DNA from: Arenicellaceae bacterium
Lineage (GTDB): Bacteria > Pseudomonadota > Gammaproteobacteria > Arenicellales > Arenicellaceae
Length of the DNA stretch: 64,000 bases
NCBI GenBank assembly: GCA_029246505.1
Contig: JAQWNC010000002.1
Coordinates: 62,001 to 126,000, forward strand
Direction: 5' to 3'
Shown here: piece by piece, positions 47,315-56,090 of the stretch
Layout: each line of letters starts with the position of its first letter
Position numbering within the stretch: position 1 is the first letter of the stretch
Notes under the pieces: model-generated
What the model was told of the DNA's origin: nothing
Database searches by the model: none
Seen by the model: the letters and a program-made list of their open reading frames with translations, nothing else
Made by a program: the position numbers and the translations under genes

Positions 47315-48410
47315 TTACAAGCCTTGCTTAAGGCTGGCCTCAATGAATTGATCCAGTGCACCATCCAATACCGCTTGAATATTACTTGTTTCAACTGAAG
47401 TGCGAAGATCCTTAATGCGTGACTGATCTAACACATAAGAACGAATTTGCTGGCCCCAACCAATATCCACTTTATCGTCTTCAACCGCTTGCGCTTCTTC
47501 ACGGCGCTTTTGCATCTCAGCTTCATATAACCGGGCTTTTAACATGCCCATTGCCGCGTCACGATTGCGATGTTGCGAGCGATCATTTTGGCACTGAACA
47601 ACAATACCCGAAGGCTCGTGGGTAATTCTGATTGCTGACTCAGTTTTGTTAACGTGCTGACCGCCGGCACCGCTCGCGCGATAAGTATCAATACGTAAAT
47701 CTGAAGGATCGATATCGATGTCAACGCTCTCATCAATCTCTGGGTATACATATACTGATGCGAACGAGGTATGACGTCGGCTACCAGAATCAAATGGGGA
47801 TTTCCGTACCAAACGATGTACGCCGGTTTCAGTACGTGCGTATCCAAAAGCATTAACACCACTTATCTTTATTGTTGCGCCTTTAATACCGGTAATTTCA
47901 CCACTGGTTACCTCAATAATTTCAGTCCCGAAGCCTTTGGCTTCTCCCCAGCGCAAATACATGCGCAAAAGCATGTTAGCCCAATCTTGTGCCTCGGTGC
48001 CGCCAGAGCCCGACTGGATATCAATGAATGCGTTTTGCCCATCCATCGGGCCCGAGAACATCCGTTGAAATTCCAATCCTGCAACTAACTCCTCTAACCC
48101 AAGCAGATCGCTAGACACCGACTCGAACAGCTCAACATCTTGCTCATCCTTGGCAAGTTCTAACATTTCACGACCATCGATTACTGCAGATGCAGCGGAA
48201 GCAAGAGACTCAATAATTTTTTCAAGCTGGGTGCGTTCCTTACCTAACTCCTGTGCTTTAGCCGGCTCATCCCAAACACCTGGTTGCTCTAATTGAAGGC
48301 TTATTTCCTCCAACCGCTCCCGCTTTGAATCATAGTCAAAGATACCCCCTTAACGCCGCCTGGCGTTCACTAAGGGCGTCGATTTGCTCAAATAATTGGG
48401 TGAATTCCAT
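47315..48410 (-). CDS. prfB: Peptide chain release factor 2 with programmed +1 frameshift
   Basis: The gene is read in two frames. It starts at ATG 48410 ([20 protein letters not shown]...), reaches TGA at codon 25 (48336-48338), shifts +1 at CTT-T-GAC and continues ([16 protein letters not shown]...) to 47315, giving about 364 residues (E. coli 365). The GGQ motif [13 protein letters not shown] and the stop-codon recognition SPF (RKSPFDSG) are present, so it reads UGA and UAA. RF2 shortage promotes the shift, giving autoregulation. The segment before 48313 is missed if only one frame is read. Confidence 0.96.
48335..48350 (-). promoter_or_regulatory. prfB programmed frameshift site
   Basis: On the minus strand AGG GGG TAT CTT TGA C matches the classic RF2 recoding site: an internal Shine-Dalgarno-like AGGGGG three bases before the slippery CTT, then the in-frame TGA followed by C, the weakest stop context. 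Confidence 0.95.
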
Positions 48411-48502
48411 GATGGGAAGCGCGATTAGATACACATTCATCTACTGCGGCGGAGCATACTAAAATAGCGTTAGAATTCCAACGCATTTGCATCTTACTTG
48501 GC

Positions 48503-48561
48503 TAAAAATAAAAATCCCGAGCTGGCGCTCATCAAAGAATAAGCAAAACTAGCTCAGGATT
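48503..48561 (-). terminator. Terminator of the four-subunit molybdenum hydroxylase operon
   Basis: On the minus strand an 11-bp stem AATCCTGAGCT / AGCTCGGGATT (one G-U pair) encloses a loop of about 30 bases and is followed by TTTTATTTTT. It starts a few bases after the last subunit's stop codon. Confidence 0.75.
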
Positions 48562-48567
48562 GAATGC

Positions 48568-49566
48568 TTAAGATGCTTTCTTGAGTTCCTGTAAGGCGCC
48601 AAACACTCTTTCAGCAGTCGCAGGTAGTGTCGTAATCCGAACCCCGACCGCATCATAAATCGCGTTGCAGATCGCGGCAGCCGTTGGAACCGCCGTTGGC
48701 TCACCCGCACCTTTTGCACCAAATGGCCCTGTAGGATCATAATTGTCCACCAAACCAACTTCGAGCTCAGGCATATCCAAACTGGTAGGCATAATATAAT
48801 TAGTCAGATTTGGATTAATTTGTCTGCCATCGTCGGCAAACAAAATCTCTTCTTGCAGAGCAAAACCAACCCCCATGGAGATTCCACCCTCAATTTGACC
48901 TTCAACCAACATAGGGTTAATTGGCGTTCCACAATCGTGTACAGCCACCATACGCTTAACCTCAACCTCACCCGTCTCATCATCTACTTCGACGTCTGCA
49001 ATCTGAGTAGCGTACACATAAGTGTTAAAAGGTTTACCTTGACCGGTTTCAGGGTCCATCTCTACCGTCGGAGGATTATAAGATGCACTACCAATAGATG
49101 GAGTACCAATCACCGCCTCACAGTGCTGTGAAACTTCATCAATACCTAAAGATTTTGAAGGAAATCCAAGAACTTCGATTTTACGATCAACTGCCTTTAA
49201 TTGGTCGACTGGAACACCCAATAAAGGTCCAGCCCCCTCAAATAAAATTTGTCGTGCCTTCTCTGCAGCCGATAATACCGCGTTACCAGTCACGTAAGTC
49301 GTTCTACTGGCGATAGCACCATAATCCATTGGCGTTGTGTCAGTATCAGCCGAAACAACATGTACATCGTCTGTAGCGATACCAAGAGCTTCAGCCACTA
49401 TTTGACCTAGTACTGTTAATGCTCCCTGACCGGTTTCTACTGTGCCAGTCAGTACCGTAGCCGTTCCATCTGTATTAACCTTAACAGTAGCGGCACTGGG
49501 ATTTGCCATTACGGTAAACCCAATCGGGTACCACATACAGGCCATACCGCGTCCTTTTTTAATCAT
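48568..49566 (-). CDS. Molybdenum hydroxylase, medium Mo-binding subunit (C-terminal part of the large chain)
   Basis: The roughly 332-residue protein covers the second half of a xanthine dehydrogenase-family molybdopterin subunit. It has GRGMACMWYPIGFTV at the start, then LTGTVETGQGALTVLGQIVAEALGI, VHDCGTPINPMLVEGQIEGG, and GAKGAGEPTAVPTAAAICNA with the catalytic Glu of the GxGE motif. The ATG at 49566 overlaps the TGA of the preceding gene (ATGA), so it is translationally coupled. A TTG at 49584 is the longer alternative. Joined to the 470-residue protein, the two equal one normal Mo subunit of about 800 residues. The split resembles NdhL/NdhM of Eubacterium barkeri nicotinate dehydrogenase. 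Confidence 0.88.
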   Translation of the reverse strand: MIKKGRGMACMWYPIGFTVMANPSAATVKVNTDGTATVLTGTVETGQGALTVLGQIVAEALGIATDDVHVVSADTDTTPMDYGAIASRTTYVTGNAVLSAAEKARQILFEGAGPLLGVPVDQLKAVDRKIEVLGFPSKSLGIDEVSQHCEAVIGTPSIGSASYNPPTVEMDPETGQGKPFNTYVYATQIADVEVDDETGEVEVKRMVAVHDCGTPINPMLVEGQIEGGISMGVGFALQEEILFADDGRQINPNLTNYIMPTSLDMPELEVGLVDNYDPTGPFGAKGAGEPTAVPTAAAICNAIYDAVGVRITTLPATAERVFGALQELKKAS

Positions 49567-50975
49567 GCCTCTGACTCCTGCCAACCAAATCGCTCGCTTG
49601 CCTGATTCAATGACTCTTTCAAAGCAACACTCTGTAAACGTTGACTAGTTGGACTCGAAGAACCATCGCTAAACGCATTCTTTAACCTTATCTCTAATGG
49701 GTTCATCCCCAGCTTTTCAGCAATGGTGTCCATTTGCGACTCATAAGCAAAGCAGACCTGCGGCGCACCAAAGCCTCGCATAGCGCCTGTGACTGTTTTA
49801 TTAGTATAGACCGCATAGGCCTCTACATAGATATTCGGAATATTGTACGGCCCTGGAGATAGTATCGAGCCTTTACCTATAGTTGTTCCAGTCCAAGAAC
49901 AGTAGGCACCACCATCGAGAAGAATGTGTATCTTACGTGCGACTAGCGTGCCGTCATTCATTACGCCAGTCTTGTAATCCATCACGAACGGATGTCGAAT
50001 GGTCGAAGACACAAATTCATCACCACGGGTATATACCGCTTTTACAGGCCGCCCTGTCTTTCGTGAAAGCAATGCAAGTATTGGCTCATTGGTAATTTCA
50101 TTTTTACCACCAAAGTTTCCGCCAACAATTGTTCCGACTAATCGAATTTTGCTCTGTGGAATATCGAGAGTACGTGCAATATCCTGGCGGCCTAATGTAA
50201 TTCTACCTAGGCTCGACCAAATGGAAACGCGGCCATTACCATCCCATGAAGCAATCGATGCATGTGGCTCTAGCGGTACATGCTCAACCATCTGGGTAGT
50301 AAACCGTTCTTCAAACACGTGATCACACTCGGCAAATGATTTTTCCACATCCCCTTTCTTAATAACCTTACTTGCGTATACGTTAGTATCCCCACCGTGA
50401 ATCCGTGGTGAGTCATCACCAAAGGACTCCACCACATCAAACAATGGCTCTAATGGCTCATATTTAACCTTGATCTTAGATAGCGCCTCTTCTGCCACTT
50501 GCTCCGAAACAGCAGCTACTGCAGCCACGCCATCGCCACGATGTCGAACAATCGTATCGGCAAGAACTGGTTGGTCTTGTAACGTTGGCCCAAAACTATT
50601 GGTTGGAATCTCTTTACCCGTAAGAGTAGCGAACACACCTGGCATTGCTTCGGCCGCACTGGTATCAATACTAATAATCTTCGCGTAAGCGTACTCGCTA
50701 CGGAGAATCTTCGCATGAATCATATGAGGGAATTTTATGTCATCGATATACTGTGTTTGCCCCAATCCGTGTAGACGACCATCAGGTCGGGTAGCCCGTT
50801 GACCAACCGCCTGAGTATTCATTCTAGACTCGTGCTGCGGAAACTCACGTGGATAGGTAACTGGATTATCTGTAGGAACTTTATGAGAATCTTTTTTATC
50901 TATGGGAGTTGACGTTTCCTTAGCCGTTATCGCAGTCTTATCGGCTTTATTAAGATTTTTCATTCTTGTGTTCAT
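49563..50975 (-). CDS. Molybdenum hydroxylase, large Mo-binding subunit (N-terminal part)
   Basis: The 470-residue protein is the first half of a xanthine dehydrogenase-family Mo subunit. After a polar N-terminal extension of about 60 residues comes the a/b hammerhead domain (GQTQYIDDIKFPHMIHAKIL). The first Mo domain follows with VGGNFGGKNEITNEPI and TGAMRGFGAPQVCFAYESQM. The protein ends GWQESEA, exactly where one-piece homologues continue into the second Mo domain. No Tat or Sec signal is seen, so the enzyme is likely cytosolic. It is the third gene of the FAD, FeS, Mo, Mo order. The substrate is unknown. Confidence 0.88.
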   Translation of the reverse strand: MNTRMKNLNKADKTAITAKETSTPIDKKDSHKVPTDNPVTYPREFPQHESRMNTQAVGQRATRPDGRLHGLGQTQYIDDIKFPHMIHAKILRSEYAYAKIISIDTSAAEAMPGVFATLTGKEIPTNSFGPTLQDQPVLADTIVRHRGDGVAAVAAVSEQVAEEALSKIKVKYEPLEPLFDVVESFGDDSPRIHGGDTNVYASKVIKKGDVEKSFAECDHVFEERFTTQMVEHVPLEPHASIASWDGNGRVSIWSSLGRITLGRQDIARTLDIPQSKIRLVGTIVGGNFGGKNEITNEPILALLSRKTGRPVKAVYTRGDEFVSSTIRHPFVMDYKTGVMNDGTLVARKIHILLDGGAYCSWTGTTIGKGSILSPGPYNIPNIYVEAYAVYTNKTVTGAMRGFGAPQVCFAYESQMDTIAEKLGMNPLEIRLKNAFSDGSSSPTSQRLQSVALKESLNQASERFGWQESEA

Positions 50976-50986
50976 TAGCCTAGCCC

Positions 50987-51478
50987 CTAAAAAGTGTTTG
51001 ATTGTGGATATTTATCTGAACTCATAACACGACCAGCGCCTTCGATCGCCTCGATGATCTTAGTATAACCAGTGCAGCGACATAGATTCCCTGATAGCGC
51101 ATCCTTAATCTCATGCCGAGATGCCGTTGGATTTTTGTCGAGCAAGTTTTTGGCCGACATTATCATTCCAGGGCCACAAAATCCGCATTGTAACGAACCT
51201 AGCTCCTCGAATGCTTCTTGAATCGGGTGAACTCCCTGTGAATCAGCCAAACCTTCGATAGTCGTAACATCCCTTCCCGCTGCACGTGCAGCGAGCATAA
51301 GGCATGAATTATATGACTCACCATCAACGATAACCGTACAAGTACCGCAGTCACCAACATCGCAACCCAACTTAGCTCCGGTAAGCATAAGATGCTCACG
51401 CAAGAACTTGAGTAAAGTCGTCTCGGGCGGGCAATCCGCCGATTTCCATTCACCATTAACTGTTAATTCAACTAACAT
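50987..51478 (-). CDS. Molybdenum hydroxylase, 2Fe-2S subunit
   Basis: The 163-residue protein has a plant-ferredoxin-like N-terminal cluster with C39, C44, C47 and C59 (GCDVGDCGTCTV...NSC), and a C-terminal helical cluster domain with C98, C101, C133 and C135 (CGFCGPGM...LCRCTGY). This is the exact pattern of CoxS/NdhS-type subunits. It passes electrons from the Mo centre to FAD. It starts 18 bases after the FAD subunit and ends 11 bases before the large Mo subunit. Confidence 0.95.
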   Translation of the reverse strand: MLVELTVNGEWKSADCPPETTLLKFLREHLMLTGAKLGCDVGDCGTCTVIVDGESYNSCLMLAARAAGRDVTTIEGLADSQGVHPIQEAFEELGSLQCGFCGPGMIMSAKNLLDKNPTASRHEIKDALSGNLCRCTGYTKIIEAIEGAGRVMSSDKYPQSNTF

Positions 51479-51496
51479 AACTAAGACAACTCCCGA

Positions 51497-52366
51497 TTAA
51501 CTTTCCCGCGCAATGCGGATTGATTCTTTTAAGACGCGCTGAGTAAAAACTTTAATAATCTGGCGTCGATAATTTGCTGAGGCTCTAAAATCATCGATAG
51601 GCCTAGATTCCGATACAGCCAACTCTGCTGCTTCGTTAATAACATCGTCAGTTACTGACTTACCGGCTAAAAACGCTTCGGTCTTAACCGCGCGTAATGG
51701 TACCGGCGCGACCGCGCCTAATGCCAATCGTGGTTCAAGAATTTTACCATCCTTATCCAACCATAGCGCAGCTGCACCGTTTACTAGAGCAAGAGCTTGA
51801 CCTTTTCGTAACCCATGTTTTAGGAATGCCGAGGGTTTACCAAGCGATGCCTTGGGTATGAATATACTTTCGAGCAGTTCACCAGGTTTAAGAGCGGTTT
51901 TACGGGGCCCAACGAAAAAATCCGCAACTGGCATCTCACGCGAGCCAGCCAGCCCCGTTACTATCACTGTAGCGTCTAACACCATAATCGAAGGCGCGCT
52001 ATCCGCAGAAGGTACACAGGTTACGAAGTTTCCACCAATTGTACCTAGGTTACGTGTTTGCACCGCACCTACGGTGTGAGCCCCATCAATAACTGCCGGC
52101 ATTTTTTCCTGAAAAAGAGAAGAAGCCATAATCTCACTAAAGGTAGTCATACTACCAAGGCGCACGCCTTTGGAAGTTTCCTCGATACCTCGAAATTGGG
52201 GAATACCCGAAACATCAATCAAAAGGTTTGTGTTTCCAGCGTTATGTTTTAGGTCAACAACTAGGTCGGTACCGCCGGCAAGCAGCCGTGCGGTTTCACC
52301 ATTTTCTACAAGAAGCGCTACAGCTTCTTCAGCAGAAGATGGTGCAATATATTCAAATGGTCTCAT
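51497..52366 (-). CDS. Molybdenum hydroxylase, FAD-binding subunit
   Basis: The 289-residue protein is of the CoxM/CutM/NdhF type. The start MRPFEYIAPSSAEEAVALL, ARLLAGGTDLVVDLKHN near residues 28-44 and the FAD-binding TRNLGTIGGNFVTCVPSADS near 104-123 are hallmark motifs. C-terminal ASANYRRQIIKVFTQRVL is the CO dehydrogenase flavoprotein tail. It is the first subunit gene of the operon; a TATAAT sits about 155 bases upstream. Confidence 0.95.
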   Translation of the reverse strand: MRPFEYIAPSSAEEAVALLVENGETARLLAGGTDLVVDLKHNAGNTNLLIDVSGIPQFRGIEETSKGVRLGSMTTFSEIMASSLFQEKMPAVIDGAHTVGAVQTRNLGTIGGNFVTCVPSADSAPSIMVLDATVIVTGLAGSREMPVADFFVGPRKTALKPGELLESIFIPKASLGKPSAFLKHGLRKGQALALVNGAAALWLDKDGKILEPRLALGAVAPVPLRAVKTEAFLAGKSVTDDVINEAAELAVSESRPIDDFRASANYRRQIIKVFTQRVLKESIRIARES

Positions 52367-52521
52367 CAGTATCTTCCCTAAGGCCTTAAGGCAGTCCGTT
52401 GTGAAATTGATTGTGCTTCACTCGTCCAACCACCGACTTTAATTAAGTTTAAAAGTAGATTTTTACTCACGTCCAGAAATCCCCTAAAAATTAGCTACGG
52501 TTAGCAACACAGATTCACATC

Positions 52522-52550
52522 ATTATACACCGATACCCTCCTTGAAAGAA
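52522..52550 (-). promoter_or_regulatory. Possible promoter of the Mo hydroxylase operon
   Basis: On the minus strand a perfect TATAAT (52522-52527) is followed by G and preceded at 17 bases by a poor -35 (TTCTTT). It lies in the 268-base gap between the symporter and the FAD subunit, and would allow separate transcription of the enzyme genes. Confidence 0.35.
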
Positions 52551-52634
52551 GAGCCGAGCCTCTGTTATAATCGCCTACAAAACAATGGTTTACGCCAAAG
52601 TATAGCCTCTTCAGCGCACTCATTGTCTAGACAA

Positions 52635-54158
52635 CTAAATTTTCTTGCTTGGTCGAAACTCCTCGTCGAGCGCTGCTCTAATTCGTGTAACTGCAGCCGA
52701 ATCTGGCGCATCTGTATAACGACTCACTAGCAATGCGACAGGTACATTTACGACTAAGCCCCAAAATGAAGGATCGTAGCGAACTCCTGCCGGCAGAAAG
52801 TCACGGCCATAAAATCGCACTGTAAACGAAGCAATCAAACCCGCCATAATACCGCAGGTAATACCAGCTTTAGTGAACCAGACGCGTTTCATGGGCACCG
52901 TGACCGCCAGCACCGCGGGCAACAACTGTACAATCATTGAAGCCGTTATGCCGATCATCATTGTAACCAGACCCCAGTCCTTATCGGCTGCCAGTACAGT
53001 AATGACAACAAGGAAAAAAACAATCAGACGACCTACTTTGATGTAATGACTGTCAGGTGAGCCTTTCTTAATAAACTTGGAGTACACGTCCTTGGTTAAC
53101 ATTGCTGAATTGGCATTAGTATCTGCATCAAGTGATGACATACCTGCGGCAAGGCCACCAGCCACTAATACCCCGGCAAACCAAGCCGGCGCATGTTCGG
53201 CAAGCAAGGTTGGGAACGATGCATCAGAGTTGACGATATCTGGGTAATAAGCGAAAGCTGTAAAGCCGATAACCATCGCAGGCAAAAACAAAACCATCAG
53301 ATAGAAACCAACCGTTAATCCGATTTTCTGTACTGTCTTCACGTCTCGTGCCGAATAATAGAACATGAAACTGCGCGGTAAAATCGCCCAATAGAACGCT
53401 ATACCAAACACAGGCCAGGTAAGCCACCACTGCTGTGTCGCCAAGCCTTTACGCCCAGGTAAGGTCAGCATCGACGGATCAATCTCCTTAACTTTGTTAA
53501 ATAATGCCAACAGGTCGCCATCTATCAGAGTCAGGCACCAGTACCCAGCCGCCCAAATGGCAATAAACATCCAGATCGCCTGTGCAACAGTCGTCCAGGT
53601 AACACCACGAATGCCGCTGGTAGTGACGTATATAAACACTAAAAACCCCATTATCAGAGTCGCTGCAAATTTCGTAATATGGTTCTCCGTTCCTGCCGAC
53701 AATAATATTGCAGGCCCAGTAATGTTGGCTGTCATTAACGGAATGCAGCACGATAGGATGTAGAGGGCAATAAATGCTCTAAATTTCCCATCGCCAAAGT
53801 AATCCGTGAGCATGTCTGCTGGCGTGATGTAGTTAAATTTACGACCTAAACAGGTGATTCTGGAGCCGACATAGTAAATCATCACCAGAGGGGTAAAAAC
53901 GGTCCAAAGTATATTGGCCGCAAAGGCGACACCATGCGAGTGGTAGAAACCCATCGACCCTGGTATTGCAAAAGCTGTGTGAAAGCCACCAGCCATACCA
54001 AGATAGAGAACAAGGAAACCAAAGCCGGGGCCAACTTTAAAATAGTCGTCCATTCGATCGTTGGATGCCTTGGTCCACTTCCCGGTACCGATCCAAAGAA
54101 TAAATACGGCATAAACCGCTACGATAATAATTGTGTACTGCCAAGATTCTAAATTCAT
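52635..54158 (-). CDS. Sodium:solute symporter
   Basis: The 507-residue protein has about 13 TM helices. It carries SSS-family patterns such as MDDYFKVGPGFGFLVLYLGM near residues 36-55, TSGIRGVTWTTVAQAIWMF near 165-183, and AGGLAAGMSSLDADTNANSA near 318-337, the latter near the sodium-binding helix 8. It imports an organic solute with Na+. It overlaps the small membrane protein upstream by 4 bases and precedes the Mo hydroxylase genes on the same strand, so it may import the enzyme's substrate (inference). Confidence 0.92.
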   Translation of the reverse strand: MNLESWQYTIIIVAVYAVFILWIGTGKWTKASNDRMDDYFKVGPGFGFLVLYLGMAGGFHTAFAIPGSMGFYHSHGVAFAANILWTVFTPLVMIYYVGSRITCLGRKFNYITPADMLTDYFGDGKFRAFIALYILSCCIPLMTANITGPAILLSAGTENHITKFAATLIMGFLVFIYVTTSGIRGVTWTTVAQAIWMFIAIWAAGYWCLTLIDGDLLALFNKVKEIDPSMLTLPGRKGLATQQWWLTWPVFGIAFYWAILPRSFMFYYSARDVKTVQKIGLTVGFYLMVLFLPAMVIGFTAFAYYPDIVNSDASFPTLLAEHAPAWFAGVLVAGGLAAGMSSLDADTNANSAMLTKDVYSKFIKKGSPDSHYIKVGRLIVFFLVVITVLAADKDWGLVTMMIGITASMIVQLLPAVLAVTVPMKRVWFTKAGITCGIMAGLIASFTVRFYGRDFLPAGVRYDPSFWGLVVNVPVALLVSRYTDAPDSAAVTRIRAALDEEFRPSKKI

Positions 54159-54403
54159 TCTCCTTTCGCCTCCGCGTCGTCTTTAGCAATTTTAGTGCCT
54201 AATATCCAGCAGCCAATCAGCCAAACAAAACCCCAACCACTACACCAAACAAAAACCAATGGCATACCAAACACTGGAATGGGCTCATTCACCCACCATG
54301 TGCCTATGTAAACCATCAAAAAACAAATAATAAACCAGGCCATATAGAGCTTTTCCCAAAGCGTTCTTGGCGTAAGATGACTTGTGTACTCAGGTTCTGT
54401 CAT
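54155..54403 (-). CDS. Small two-helix membrane protein, symporter partner (DUF3311-like)
   Basis: The 82-residue protein has two TM helices (LYMAWFIICFLMVYIGTWW and FVWCSGWGFVWLIGCWIL) separated by a short loop with PVFGMPLVF. Short proteins of this form (DUF3311 or YhdT-like) often precede SSS symporters. Its TGA overlaps the symporter ATG, indicating translational coupling and probable complex formation. Confidence 0.8.
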   Translation of the reverse strand: MTEPEYTSHLTPRTLWEKLYMAWFIICFLMVYIGTWWVNEPIPVFGMPLVFVWCSGWGFVWLIGCWILGTKIAKDDAEAKGE

Positions 54404-54952
54404 ATAACTCTCCCCTTGGCCGTATCGGCATTTTAGTTACTTGTTATTTAATCTACAGTAGTTGGTAAAGAAGTGAAGAAACTGATTTTAACTAAATAGC
54501 TCTCAATATTTCGGCAACTATCAATTTCTCCATTTAGCCCAGTATGCACCATCAAATATATTAAACGGAGTAGTCCGCAATGCACTCTTCCCTGATGGGC
54601 TTGCGCATTATCTTCGTAATTCGTGGATTCGTCCAGATCAATTTTCATTCAATTTAATAGAAAAGAATCAAACAATATATTTCCTGGCTTCACCCTTCTG
54701 ATCGAGTATTGGCAGACCGCTATAGGGACATATCCTTAGCAAGACCAGTAATCTATACTTTATTATCAAAGCCTACACAGTGAGGCAAAATATCACAGAT
54801 CCAGCACCCTAAAGATTACCCTTAAAAGAATTTCCAAAACGGTGTAACATGTTTTTTAAGGTGGTCTTGGGCCTATAAATTCCCGACCAAACTGATTATC
54901 AGTAATTCGTTTAATTAATAGACCACACTCGAATTTAGCAGGAGACCATAAT
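54404..54952. other. Intergenic region between divergent units
   Basis: This is the regulatory gap between the symporter operon and the DUF6152 fusion gene. No gene is recognised. A minus-strand 66-codon frame at 54448-54648 has no domain, no membrane segment and no good ribosome binding site, and is not accepted. No clear operator was identified. Confidence 0.5.
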
Positions 54953-56014
54953 GTGAATCACGGCACACTCTTACCTGTAGCGCTCGTATCTATAAATATT
55001 TTAGCATCTGTAACCGTTCAGGCACATCACTCGCCGAACCTGCACTTTGATCGTAGTAATATTATAGAAATTACCGGTCGGCTGACCGATATTGACTGGC
55101 AAAACCCTCATACGCAATTTACTGTTACAACTTCTGCTGAGGACGGAAGCATAGCTATTTGGCTTATTGAAGGTAGAGGCGCAAGCCAATTCACACGCGC
55201 TAGAGTTACTGCTGACTTCTTCGAAACCGGCAGTAATATCAGCTTCGCGGGATTTAGAGGCCGACGTAATAGAACGGCAATGTTCGCGACCAATATTCTG
55301 CTGGCCAACGGCCAGGAACTCGTAGTTGATAGCTTCACCACTCCCCGCTGGTCGGCAGACACAGCACTGTTACTGAGCGCGAGTAGTCAAAAAGGTACCG
55401 CAAAGAACGCACCCCTTAATCCCAAAGATATCTTTCGAGTCTGGAGCCCGGATCGCTCTGATCACGGCATCGATGGCACAGGTAGAACCTTATGGTTAGA
55501 CAACTACCCATTGACTGAGTTTGCTCAAACCACACAATCCAACTGGGACCCTGTTAACGATAACCCCTATATCAACTGTCAAAATGGCATGCCGGCAATG
55601 ATGGACTTGGCAACGCCCATAGAATTTGTGCAAGACGGCGATAACATTGTTTTATACCTTGAGGAACAGGATGCAGTACGTCATATTCGTATGACTCCCC
55701 AATCCAGTAACGAGGACGAAGCAGCAAGCCCTTATGGACAATCGGTCGGCCGTTGGGATAGCTCCACCCTTGAAGTAACAACAACAAAAATCGACTGGCC
55801 TTGGTTTGATCAAGCGGGAATTCCGCAGACAGCGCAACTCCAGCTGGTAGAGAGATTTACTCCGTCTGCCGACGGACTCGTTCTGCGTTATCAACTTACC
55901 GCAACAGACCTAGCAGTCTTTACAGAAATAGTTCTGCTTAATCGAGCTTGGGTTTGGGACCCAACCGAAAAACTTAGACCTTACAACTGTGTATGGGATC
56001 GTAGCGACCTATGA
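54953..56014 (+). CDS. Secreted DUF6152 protein with a fused second domain
   Basis: The 353-residue protein starts at GTG (CAGGAGACC upstream) and has a signal peptide ending VQAHHS. Residues about 24-125 form a DUF6152 domain (AHHSPNLHFD, ITGRLTDIDWQNPHTQF, IWLIEGRGASQFTRARV). Residues about 145-353 match in layout the separate 220-residue protein encoded at 57165-57827: Cys-xx-GMP, SxGxWD-SSTLEV, and LVERFTPSADGLVLRYQL with WVWDPTEKLRPYNCVWD at the end. So this is a fusion of two proteins that are separate genes nearby. The function is unknown; the domains sit next to Mo oxidoreductase genes. Confidence 0.82.
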   Translation: MNHGTLLPVALVSINILASVTVQAHHSPNLHFDRSNIIEITGRLTDIDWQNPHTQFTVTTSAEDGSIAIWLIEGRGASQFTRARVTADFFETGSNISFAGFRGRRNRTAMFATNILLANGQELVVDSFTTPRWSADTALLLSASSQKGTAKNAPLNPKDIFRVWSPDRSDHGIDGTGRTLWLDNYPLTEFAQTTQSNWDPVNDNPYINCQNGMPAMMDLATPIEFVQDGDNIVLYLEEQDAVRHIRMTPQSSNEDEAASPYGQSVGRWDSSTLEVTTTKIDWPWFDQAGIPQTAQLQLVERFTPSADGLVLRYQLTATDLAVFTEIVLLNRAWVWDPTEKLRPYNCVWDRSDL

Positions 56015-56090
56015 AAAAATACTGTAAGTAAAACGGCCAAACGCACTCTAAAACTCAAGTAAAGGCACATTATTTCTGTAACGGAAAAAC

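Noticed and set aside
48568-50975. Calling the enzyme a carbon monoxide dehydrogenase
   Set aside because: The CO dehydrogenase active-site Cys loop was not seen, and the subunit split and order fit nicotinate dehydrogenase-type enzymes better.
54448-54648. 66-codon minus-strand frame as a gene
   Set aside because: No domain, signal or membrane segment, and located in a promoter-containing gap.
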